From Maratus speciosus (lineage: Eukaryota; Arthropoda; Arachnida; Araneae; Salticidae): DNA of 64,000 nt. This document shows positions 34,260 to 43,436 of this stretch, in pieces (the stretch's first letter is position 1; every line of letters starts with the position of its first letter). Below the pieces are notes generated by a model that made no database searches, was not told the DNA's origin, and worked only from the letters and a program-made list of their open reading frames with translations. The DNA is taken from the NCBI GenBank assembly GCA_963932465.1, contig OZ010798.1, forward strand, positions 18,460,981-18,524,980. Reading direction: 5' to 3'. Both the position numbers and the translations under genes were made by a program.

Positions 34260-34295
34260 TCTAAAAGTTCTGAAAAGTTAAACATAAATCAATGT

Positions 34296-35182
34296 AAAAT
34301 ATATAATGTGAACTTTAAAAAGTCCACAGTCTTACGTAAAAGGCGACTAAAGTTATGAAAAAGATGTTACAAGTTTAAAATATACATTTTTATTTAAAAT
34401 TTCTTAGTACTTTCAAGCTTTCCAAGTTCATCAGAGAATATTTTAATAACTAAATGTTGTTTATGTATGCAAATACGTCACTTTGTTTAAAAAATGAGAG
34501 AGCCAATAATTACTAAAGTTGAAAGTGGAAGTAGCAGTAGCAGTTTCTTGGATTGAATTTAATTAGAGGAAATTATATATTATTATTAATTGCAGTTCCA
34601 TTTATTTTATGACATCGCTCTGTTTCTCATACGTCACTTTTCATGGATCAAAGAAAATATTTAACTGCCCATGCTTTAAATTTTAATACGTCATTTTGCT
34701 CAAGTTTTCAGGATATTGAACCATAAACTGGGGATATTGTACGATAGGGCGTCGTTACATACTTGATTGTTTTTACACAGGATTTCAATGGATTCTCTTA
34801 TAATGGATGCGTAATAATTGGATGTTGGTAATATGATTTTTGCATGATCAAAATCTATTGTGATATTCTGATTGAAACTTAAACAAGAGAGCTGTGGATT
34901 GACGATAAAATTTTATATCTGCTTTATGTTCTTTTATTCTTTCTTTCCACTTTCAACTCTAGTAATTATTGGCTCTCTCAGTTTCTAAACAAAGTGACGT
35001 ATTTGTATAAATAAACAACATTTAGTTATTAAAATATTCTCTGATGATGAGCTTGGAAAGCTTGAAAGTACTAAGAAGTTTTAAATGAAATGTTTATTTT
35101 AAACTTGTAACATCTTTTTCATGACTTTAGTCGCCTTTTAAGTAAGACTGTGGGCTTTTTAAAGTTCACATTATATATTTTA
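34296..35182. mobile_element. Large foldback (887 bp, arms about 230 bp) upstream of the zinc-finger gene
   Basis: The left arm 34296-34535 (TAATGTGAACTTTAAAAAG, then CAGTCTTACGTAAAAGGCG, then GAGAGAGCCAATAATTACTA) is complementary to 34945-35182 with few mismatches. The spacer is about 410 bp. No coding capacity. It ends 377 bp before the zinc-finger start codon. Confidence 0.9.
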
Positions 35183-35558
35183 TGTTGAATCAAGGTGAAA
35201 AATTGCGTTTTGTTTTACGATTTTATTTATAAGTCAATGTATTATAAATTTTAACTAGAGTTAAAAACTAATGAAATAATCATTTTTTTCTATTTCAGGT
35301 GTAGAAGGCAGATAAGGCAGACCTCTTTTCAATAAATCATGCGAAGGATTTTTCTCAAAACCACAAATTCTTTGTTGTACATACATCCATAAAAGACTAT
35401 TAAAGATTTCATTAACTGAATTTCACATTGTTAGAGAAAAAAATTATTTATGAAATATATGCAAAAGATTTTCTCAAAATAGAAACTTAAATAAGTACCT
35501 TTATTCCCCAGAAAATTATTTTTTAAAAATTGAAAAATTATTTTGCAGTTTTTTAAGC
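35183..35558 (+). promoter_or_regulatory. Immediate upstream region with two splice-acceptor-like sites
   Basis: TTTTTTCTATTTCAG followed by GTG (to about 35300) and AATTATTTTGCAG followed by TTTTTTAAGC and ATG (to 35549) both look like 3' splice sites. An untranslated 5' exon spliced to just before the ATG is plausible. No TATA motif is clear. Confidence 0.4.
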
Positions 35559-37715
35559 ATGTCCCAAAAAAATGTCACTCAAATCAACTATGCCATAGAA
35601 CAATCCATTGCCCTTGCTGAAGAAAACTCTTCCATTGGTGGTTTTTCCTCTGAAAAGTACCTTGTGCATGATTTACCAAAACAACCTATTTGTACAGAAG
35701 CAAAAGCATTCACTCAAGTGAAGCCTGCCATAGAACACGTTAACATCCCTGGTGCAGAAAAACTTTCTGTTCATGATTTTTGCTCTGGAGAGCATTCTCT
35801 TTTGCCAAGACTAGTTATTCATGCAGACGGAAAACCATTCACTCAAGTAAGCTCTGATGTAGAAGACATCAACACTCGTACTGAACAAAACTCTTTCATT
35901 AGTGACTTTTTTTCTGAAAATTATTCTGCTCATGATTTATCAAAACAACCTATTTGTATAAAAGAGGAAGCAGTCACTGAAGCAAGTCCCATTAGCATCC
36001 CTGATGCAGAAAAGCCACCTGTTAGTGACTTTTGCTCTGAAAAGTATTCCGCTCATGATTTATCAAAACAACCTATTTGTATAAAAGAGGAAGCAGTCAC
36101 TGAAGAGAGCCACATTAGCATCCGTGATGCAGAAAAGCCACCTGTTAATGACTTTTGCTCTGAAAAATATTCTGCTCATGATTTATCAAAACAACCTACT
36201 TGTATAAAAGAAGAAGTTGTCACTCGAGCGCGCCCTGCGATACAGCACGTTAGCATCCCTGATGCAAGAAAGCCACCTGTTAGTAGCTTTTGCTCTGAAA
36301 AGTATTCTGCTCATGATTTATCAAAACAATCTATTTGTATAAAAGAAGAAGTTACTCAAGCGAGTCCTGCTATACAGCACATTAGCATCCCTGGTGCAGA
36401 AAAGCCTCCTGTTAGTGACTTTTGTTCTGAAAAATATTCCATTAGTGATTTTCCAAAACAATTTACTTATACAAAAGGAAAAGCCTGTACTCAAGTGAGC
36501 TCTGATATAGAACAGATCAGTATCTCTGGTGAAGAAGAGTCTTCTTTTAGTAATTTATTCCTTGATGAACATTCTCTTTTGCCAAGACAAGTTATTCATA
36601 CAGAAGGTAGAGCATTCGCTCAAGTGAGCTCTGACATAGAACATGTAAGCATCTCTGGTGTAGAAAAGCTTCCTGATAATGATTTATGCCTTGACGAACA
36701 TTCTATTTTGCCAAGACAAGCTGTTCATACAGAAGGAAAAGCATTCACTCAAGTGAGCTCTGATGTAAAACATGGTGTAGAAAAGCCGCCTGTTGATGAT
36801 TTATGTCTTGATGAGCATTCTCTTTTGCCAAGGCAAGTTATTCATACAGAAGGAAAAGCATTCACTCAAGTGAGCTCTGACATAGAGCACCTCAACATTT
36901 CTGCTACTGAAAAGCCTTCTGTTAGTAAACGCAACTCTGAAAAGTATTCTCTTTTTGCAAAACAAGTTATACGTACAGAAGGAAAAGTATTCTTTTGTGG
37001 AATATGTTCGAAAGGATTTTCTCGGAAACAGCCTCTCATGGCACATATTTCAACTCATACAAAAGAAAAACCATACACTTGTGAAGTGTGCTCCAAAGGG
37101 TTTTCTTTAAAAGGTCATCTAATACAGCATCTTCGAATTCATATAGGTGATAAGCCCTTTTTTTGTCAAGTGTGTGCAAAGAGATTTTCACAGAAAATAC
37201 ATTTAACTAATCATCTGCGCATCCATACAAATGAAAAACCATTTGTTTGCGAATTATGCTCCAAAACATTTGCCCTGAGGGTAAACTTGAATATGCATAT
37301 CCGCAGTCATACTGGTGAAAAACCATTTGTTTGTGATATATGTTCTAAGAGATTTTGTAACAGTAGTAATCTAAAAAGACACTCTAAAACTCATACAAAG
37401 GATAAAGCCCATTTTTACAATGATTCTAAAGAAAGACCATTTAGTTGTGAAGTATGCTTTAAAGCTTTTACTAATAAGAAAAATCTAAATCAACATTATC
37501 GCACCCATTCACAAGAAAAGACATTTATTTGTGATGTATGCTCTAAAGGATTTTCTCAAAGGACAGGTCTGAATATACATCGTCGTATTCATACAGGTGA
37601 AAAACCCTTTATTTGTGATATATGCTCCAAAGGATTTTATAATAATTCTAAGTTACAGAGACATATCAAAACTCATTCAAAAGTAAAACCATTTGTTTTT
37701 GATAGTTGTTTTTAA
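35559..37715 (+). CDS. C2H2 zinc-finger protein with N-terminal tandem repeats
   Basis: A 718-residue uninterrupted frame; the ATG has A at -3 and follows a likely 3' splice site. Likely a sequence-specific nuclear DNA-binding protein. Residues about 31-473 are ten acidic repeats plus a partial eleventh. Residues 480-706 are eight classic C-X2-C-X12-H-X3-H fingers, with first Cys at 480, 508, 536, 564, 592, 630, 658 and 686, joined mostly by TGEKPF-like linkers (HTGEKPFVC, HTNEKPFVC, HTKEKPYTC). Between fingers 5 and 6 the linker is stretched to TKDKAHFYNDSKERP. After finger 8 a ninth begins as KPFVFDSCF, where the first Cys is Phe and the stop follows. Four repeats contain IKEE, a Psi-K-X-E sumoylation consensus, at Lys 135, 176, 217 and 262. 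No KRAB, BTB or ZAD domain is seen in this exon; one could be encoded upstream. This is the only confident intact gene here. Confidence 0.93.
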   Translation: MSQKNVTQINYAIEQSIALAEENSSIGGFSSEKYLVHDLPKQPICTEAKAFTQVKPAIEHVNIPGAEKLSVHDFCSGEHSLLPRLVIHADGKPFTQVSSDVEDINTRTEQNSFISDFFSENYSAHDLSKQPICIKEEAVTEASPISIPDAEKPPVSDFCSEKYSAHDLSKQPICIKEEAVTEESHISIRDAEKPPVNDFCSEKYSAHDLSKQPTCIKEEVVTRARPAIQHVSIPDARKPPVSSFCSEKYSAHDLSKQSICIKEEVTQASPAIQHISIPGAEKPPVSDFCSEKYSISDFPKQFTYTKGKACTQVSSDIEQISISGEEESSFSNLFLDEHSLLPRQVIHTEGRAFAQVSSDIEHVSISGVEKLPDNDLCLDEHSILPRQAVHTEGKAFTQVSSDVKHGVEKPPVDDLCLDEHSLLPRQVIHTEGKAFTQVSSDIEHLNISATEKPSVSKRNSEKYSLFAKQVIRTEGKVFFCGICSKGFSRKQPLMAHISTHTKEKPYTCEVCSKGFSLKGHLIQHLRIHIGDKPFFCQVCAKRFSQKIHLTNHLRIHTNEKPFVCELCSKTFALRVNLNMHIRSHTGEKPFVCDICSKRFCNSSNLKRHSKTHTKDKAHFYNDSKERPFSCEVCFKAFTNKKNLNQHYRTHSQEKTFICDVCSKGFSQRTGLNIHRRIHTGEKPFICDICSKGFYNNSKLQRHIKTHSKVKPFVFDSCF
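35649..36977 (+). repeat. In-frame tandem repeats in the zinc-finger gene (unit about 39-46 codons)
   Basis: Units start with S-E-K-Y-S or L-D-E-H-S and end with P-V-S-D-F-C or similar. Units 3-6 are nearly identical (SAHDLSKQPICIKEE at each), while units 8-10 form a second type (SLLPRQVIHTEGKAFTQVS). This pattern implies expansion from within each block. The eleventh unit runs directly into finger 1 (VIRTEGKVFFCGIC). Confidence 0.92.
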
Positions 37716-37762
37716 TTCCACACTCATAGAGAGGGTTAATCAAAATTTACATTATTTTCTAG

Positions 37763-38434
37763 TGCAGTAGACTCCCTCATATCCGCACAGCTTGGGACCA
37801 GAGGTTATGCGGATTTTAGAATTTTGCGGATTTCTGGTCGTTGCTTTGTTTACACTTTTTAAACAGTAATTTGAATGTAATAATGCAATCAAAATTATAG
37901 AAAATCCATGCAATACAGTAAACTATCAAAGTAATAAACTAAAATAATAAAAAGTAAGATAATTTTAAAAATGATTAAATTATTAAAAGTAAAGGTCAAA
38001 TAAATAATTAATAATGTATAATTAAATCTGCATGATAAAGATTGATACATTTTCCTTGAATTATTGAATGAAACTTGCCTCATAATGGTACCCTATTAAT
38101 TTACATCAAAATCATAAAGTAAGGAAGATTTATTTCATTTTTGGCCAGTTTTATTAACCGAAAAATATCGATTAATACATAAAAAGATTGTGATTACCAA
38201 AGATATTAGCAATATCTTTTTTTTTTTTTTCAGAAATAAATTTCACTTCCTTCATGAAAAACCATGAGTTTAGTCATATTGTAGAGAATTTGTTACATAT
38301 TAAAGTACAAAAGGAATGACATAAAACTAAAAAATTCTGTAATTTCGCCTCTACATCTAAGCTGAAAGTTTCATTGTTTATATCTACGATGATGTGCAGG
38401 TTTTAGGGTTGCGGTTTTGAGGGAGTCTACTGTA
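37763..38434 (+). mobile_element. Tigger-like miniature element, subfamily B, 48 bp after the gene
   Basis: Left end GCAGTAGACTCCCTCATAT (TA changed to TG), right end GAGGGAGTCTACTGTA. Near its left part are AATAAA hexamers at 37933 and 37946, the first good polyadenylation signals after the zinc-finger stop codon, so the element may supply the transcript 3' end. Confidence 0.92.
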
Positions 38435-38950
38435 TATCTACATCAAAACATCCAATATTCAACTGATCTGTGAGACTATCTTACTGAAATATTTTGCAAC
38501 ATTAGGATCACGCAGTTTTTCACAATTAGCAATATCTTTGTAGTGGCCTGCATGAAGTCAAGATCTTTTTCTTATGTTATGTATTGTGCAAGTTCATCAA
38601 ACATAAATTTGCATCATACATTTCTACACAATTAAAGAGGCTGTTCTGAATGTAATTGTTATGATAATTTCTTCTATGCTGCATAGAATTTCACACTGTA
38701 CCTGGAGTGGAGGTGTATTTTATTTTATGAAAATCATAGTGTCTAGTAAACAGACTGAAATATATTGTTACTTGCAGATTTCCTAGCTCTCATATTCCCT
38801 CTCTTGTCATACTCTAGTCTATGCTGATCCAAAACCTTGCATCTAAAAAAATAGTTTTGAATAAGACTTTTGGCTCATTCTGTACATACAGGGAAGAATT
38901 TGTCAGTTGTGGAATGTGATGTTAAAAATTATCAAATATATATATATATA
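38435..38950. other. Unassigned, ends in (TA)n
   Basis: No supported feature apart from a TATATATATA run at 38938-38951. Confidence 0.35.
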
Positions 38951-40198
38951 TACAGTACAGCGTCGATTATCGGAACTTCAATTAACCGAACAGCCTATTT
39001 CTCTGTTTTTTTACCCGACTGCTAAGAAGGGTTATGTGGAATACTTTATACCCTCGAGACATCCCATCGGCTGGATGGATTTTAATGAAAAAGGTCTCTA
39101 TCGATTTGTCTTAAACGTCCGATGGTTGTAGGCTAGGTTTTGTTTTTATAAATTCAAAATGGCGGTAGAAAAAATATTTTTTTACGCAGCCTATTGAGTG
39201 GCCTATTATTGGATAGGTCTTTCAAAATGAAGACGATGTTTCATTGACTATTTTGCAGTCAGATGCTCCGTTTAAATATTAGACCACCTGGAAGTTGTGT
39301 AGGAAGGATCTCTAGCTTTACTGCAACTCTAACCCTCATAGACATCTATATAGGCCTCATCAAAACTGTATTTATAGGTAGGAACTAACCATTAAACACA
39401 ATTTAAAAGTCATCAATACAATTAAATAAAAAAATAGGTAAGTAATATAAAAAATAGTTTTGCATTGATGAGAAATAATTAATTAGTTCTCTTTTTACGC
39501 AGTCGGGTTTTTTAATTTTTTAATATCTTATTTTTTACCTTTTTTTTGGAACCGAACTTATTGGAACCGTTTTGATAATTGGAACCGAACTTCCAATTAT
39601 CAAAACACCCTATTTCTCTCATTTTTTCCCCTTTCAGATTTAGCATTCGAAATCGAATCCCGAATTGATTAGTGTACCGTTGTGAGCAGCAATAAGAGAA
39701 TAAAAAGCTTGGGGAATGGGGGTGAAATTGATAAAAGTTAAAACGAATGCATTAAAAATGACCTAGGTGCGTCACATAACGAAGCCTTTGAATGTTTGGA
39801 AACAGCTATGAAATGGCTCGAACGGCCGAAGAATGCTGATCCTATTCAACTAATGTATTTAAAAATTCGAGATTTGGCAGCATTGAAAAAAACGTCTTCG
39901 TTGAAGTAAGCAACAATCGAAAGCTATTTTGCTTAAATTATAAACTCTCGAGTTCAGAAAATGACAAAGAGAAAAAGAAAATTTTAAATGATAAAAAAGT
40001 AAAAAAAAATAAATAAACTACTACTGGCAGCACCACTAACTGGTGCTGCTGGAGCTGCCAGACCTAAGCCTGGATAAAGTGTGAAGGTTTTAGTATACTC
40101 AGGAAAATCCCTTAAATTGTTTGTCCGTTTATCAGAACTTTTGCTTATCCGAACTAGGATCGGTCCCGACGTATTCGGATAATCGACGCTCTACTGTA
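38951..40198 (+). mobile_element. Tigger/pogo transposon, internally deleted (1.25 kb)
   Basis: Left end TACAGTACAGCGTCGATTAT and, reversed, right end TACAGTAGAGCGTCGATTAT are inverted repeats of about 25 bp at TA. Only the last part of the transposase remains. The right end matches window positions 40-102. Confidence 0.92.
39775..39936 (+). pseudogene. Tigger transposase C-terminal remnant
   Basis: The frame reads HNEAFECLETAMKWLERPKN, then ADPIQLMYLKIRDLAALKKT, then SSLK, a stop, ATIESYFA and a stop. This is the C-terminal tail of Tigger-type transposases (EAFEALETALxWMERQ...LLxVKRMRDLAAxKRxSxLKQTTISDFF). The CENP-B helix-turn-helix and the DDE domain are deleted. Confidence 0.85.
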
Positions 40199-40642
40199 TA
40201 TCAAATGTACTAAACCTTCCAAAGGTTTTCTGTTTTTCAGCAATTCGATCAGAATTTTCTCCAATCAGAAAGTTAATTCTTTTATTTATTTATTGTTTTG
40301 TTTGTTTGTTTGTTTTATTTTTGATTTCTAAAGTTAGATTTTGTGTTCTGGTGAAAAAAATCACTGAAATATCAAAAAACTTTTGGGATAAATCAATTGA
40401 TTTGGCATAAATGAAATAAAAGCTCAAGATCTTTTTCAATTTAATGAAAAATGTGTAATCGGGTAGTATTTATTCTCCATGGTAATTTTTGGACATGCTG
40501 ATCTAAAAGTCATCTTTGAATTAATATAAAATTGAAAGTAATTATTTATTTAAGAATGTTTGAAATACTTATCTCAAGCTGAAATATGATTGCATAAAGT
40601 ATTAAACTATTGTAGAATCTATTTGTATGTGTCTGTTAAAAA
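40199..40642. other. Unassigned
   Basis: Contains a TTTGTTTGTTTGTTT microsatellite near 40300; nothing else. Confidence 0.35.
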
Positions 40643-40801
40643 TAAGGGACGAGAGCACTCCGACCCAAATAACCGATTGCTACCACTAAATTTTAATAGT
40701 ATTTCTCGCCGTATTTAATGACAGAATTTATTAAATTAAAGAATACTATTAAAATTTAGTGGTGAAAATCAACCATTTGGGTTGGAGCGCTCTCATCCCT
40801 G
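40643..40801. mobile_element. 159-bp palindromic miniature element
   Basis: AAGGGACGAGAGCACTCCGA and its complement at GAGCGCTCTCATCCCTGG flank a strongly self-complementary body (CACTAAATTTTAATAGTATT against AATACTATTAAAATTTAGTG). The CAGGGATGAGAG end on the right is hAT-like. No coding. Confidence 0.8.
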
Positions 40802-41614
40802 GATAATTAAATTATAGACTTTTTGTGTACATTTCAGAAACATAATTAAATATGTATTTCGTACAGTCATAAAAAAAGAGAACACTTCATACTAAATCTG
40901 TTACAAATCATTGTATAACAATATGACTAGTACCATTAAATTGATATCTACTAGTTAATGCTATAGTGCATTGCAAAATCATAGGTCAACACCTAAATTT
41001 GAGATTTCTGTTGAAAGATTAAATAACATTGTGAGGCAATCTATGAAATTGTTACAAAAATAACTTATGAACAACAAATTAATGAGCAAATATATTTACT
41101 AACTTAAAAGCAATATGTGAAAAGAAGGTGTTGCAAAATGATAGATCCACCAAATAAAATATAGTCATAAGATTTGTTTTAATAGGACATTTTGTTTTCT
41201 TTCTTCGGAATTGCACCGTAAATTCTTTCTGGCATTGAATTAATGAATTTCTATAAGTAGGATTTGTAGTGTGAATGTGGGTATTTTGTTGTTAAAACGT
41301 AAAATATAGCCCTCTAATTTATTCAGAAACTGGCAAGAAATAGTTATTAACTTTTAGTAACCCTAGCATTCGTGTGATTATTTAAAAATACGTAATCTGT
41401 TTCTACTGGTCGTCCAAAACCTGCTAAACCATTATTCAGGGTGCATAGACTACTTAGAAACTACTCATACCAGGGCCCTTGCTAAGGGGGAGGGGGTCAG
41501 AGGGAAACCTCTCCCTAAAACTTTGGCGAATGCTGTTACACTTCGTGATATTTCCAGTTTTTTGTTGAAGTGTGTTTTTCTTGGAGCAATGATCTTTGCT
41601 TCCGTTTAAATAGC
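40802..41614. other. Unassigned; hAT-like terminus near 41465
   Basis: CAGGGCCCTTGCTAAGGGG at about 41465 resembles a hAT end but has no partner. The rest is featureless. The left copy of the SINE target duplication is at 41602-41614. Confidence 0.35.
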
Positions 41615-41855
41615 GCCCCACCAGTGGCTGAGAGGTTCTGCTCTCGAAGCTGGTAGACGGGAGGTGCTGGGTTCGAGCCCAATCGCGTCCGTCGGCCTAG
41701 TCGTTCGGAGTTTTCGTGGTTTTCTTCAAGCCATGGATTTCCATGCGTAAATACGGGTTAGGTTCCCTTAGAAAGACCCCCACGAAGGGCACCCCCCCTG
41801 GGCCCATATCCCTCGTGCAGATAATTGGCCGTCAAAGAATCAACCAATCAACCAA
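41615..41855 (+). mobile_element. tRNA-derived SINE with perfect 13-bp target duplication
   Basis: The head carries an A box TGGCTGAGAGG (41625-41635) and a B box GGTTCGAGCCC (41670-41680). The body contains GTAAATACGGGTTAGGTTCC and CCACGAAGGGCACC, blocks I associate with a SINE family common in arachnids. The tail is a simple repeat AATCAACCAATCAACCAA. The direct repeat CCGTTTAAATAGC is present exactly at 41602-41614 and 41856-41868. Perfect duplication and clear tail indicate a fairly recent insertion. Confidence 0.93.
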
Positions 41856-41868
41856 CCGTTTAAATAGC

Positions 41869-42353
41869 TCTGCTAATACAGTGCAGAAATTTTAATGCAT
41901 TGGAACTCATAGTATAAATAGGTGTGAATTAAAATAATAATGTTTTTATATGTATTTTAACTTTATTTGCAACTTCTTTTTTACATTTTATATACCTAAA
42001 TCGTTTGTTTTGTTTTTTTGTAATTTTCTTTATAATATTTATTTCTGCGTGTTCATGTGCAATTATTTTGAAATAACTTTTCAATTACACACGGAATTCA
42101 GCTTTTTCAGTGAGCTGCAACTTTCATGCCTGAATCCAAAATTATAGCTCATTTTACCTATTAATTTTTGAGTTACCATTTTTTTTTTATTAACTGCATG
42201 CATTGTAATCTGTTTTGCAGTGATTAAAAATGTTTTTAATGTTAAGACTTTCAAGCTTTGAACTATTTAATTCTTAAACTGCTTAACCAAAATGACTTCT
42301 TGATTGTTACATGGCGGTAAAATGTACCAAAGAATCAAAATATGATATCAATA
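41869..42353. other. Unassigned
   Basis: No supported feature. Confidence 0.3.
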
Positions 42354-42898
42354 TTAACCCTTTAGTGGGCGGTTTCCACAAAAAGGACACCTAATTTTAA
42401 GTGTACTGGCACCAATAATATTTAATTAAAATTTTCCTTTTATAAAGTACGGGAAAATAGCAGGTTTTTATTTTCTAATAAATTCGTTTGTAAATTCTGA
42501 TGTCGGCCCATGCATTATGGGCAGGTTGTTTACGAATATCTCGTTTAAATTAGAATATTTTTAAACATTTTTTTTTTCTTGCATTGGGTAGCTGAGGTCG
42601 ATTTCTAATTACTATTTTTTACTTTTTTGATTTCGTTTGCAGATTTTTTTTTTTTTTTATAAAAGTACTTTCACTTTCGGAATCTGTTTAGAAATTTAGA
42701 AAGTGTAAGTATCGTTACTAAAAAAATCTGTAACCAAAATCGAAAAAATATAAAATGACCCTATTAGAGATCAAGCTTAGCTATCGTATGCAATTTTTTT
42801 TTAAATATTCAAATCTAAACGATAAATTCGAAAACAACCAGCCCATAGGTTTTGCATTAGTGAGCGGGTGTTTTCAATTGAGTGAAGAGTTCCCTTAA
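42354..42898. repeat. Diverged TTAA-bounded palindrome-family copy
   Basis: The central and right part (42590-42898) follows the layout of 48015-48436: AGCTGAGGTCGATTTCTAA, CTTTTTTGATTTCGTTTGCA, then the inverted TCTGTAACCAAAATCGAAAA, GATCAAGCTTAGCTATC and GCATTAGTGAGCGGG. TTAA occurs at both proposed ends (42354 and 42895) but the outer ends no longer pair. Confidence 0.6.
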
Positions 42899-42916
42899 CT
42901 GTTAGTATTGAAAATT

Positions 42917-43436
42917 TTAACCCATATTGGACCGCTGTCCTATAAATAGGACAGCTAATAAAACATTTTTTAAAATAAAATTGGTAAGGATTTTTTGGAT
43001 GCATTTTGTTATGGCGTCTTTAAAATACATAAAAGTATAACATATAAACAAAAAAAAATAAGTAACCAATTAAAATTTAATTGAAAAAAATCTATTTAAA
43101 AAATTCTTTAAGATTTGTGATCTTATAATCTAGAATTTTACCGTTATTATTACCTTTTTATTGGAGAAATCATAGCGTATTTTTGTACAATATAAACAGT
43201 ATTTTTAAAGTAAAACAAAATATTTGCTCATAAAATTAGTTTATGTATGCATTTTATATGTCCTTACTGTGTGTCTTACTAATATGTCCTGTTTATAGGA
43301 CAACTAGTTACTTAAAAAATTAAAAACTTTTTTCAAAATTTTGCTATTATCTACTTAATTACACCATATTAAGGATATAATTGAAGTTTTAAAATTTTTC
43401 CAAAATATTTAATCGGTGTGGTCCAATATGGGTTAA
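42917..43436. mobile_element. piggyBac-type miniature element (520 bp, TTAA target)
   Basis: Left TTAACCCATATTGGACCGC and right GTGGTCCAATATGGGTTAA are 17-bp inverted ends starting with CCC inside TTAA duplications, the signature of piggyBac elements. Internal inverted copies of TGTCCTATAAATAGGACA (42947) and TCCTGTTTATAGGACA (43287) lie near each end. Non-coding. Confidence 0.85.

Noticed and set aside
36801..37046. 81-codon minus frame
   Set aside because: Shadow of the zinc-finger coding sequence on the opposite strand.
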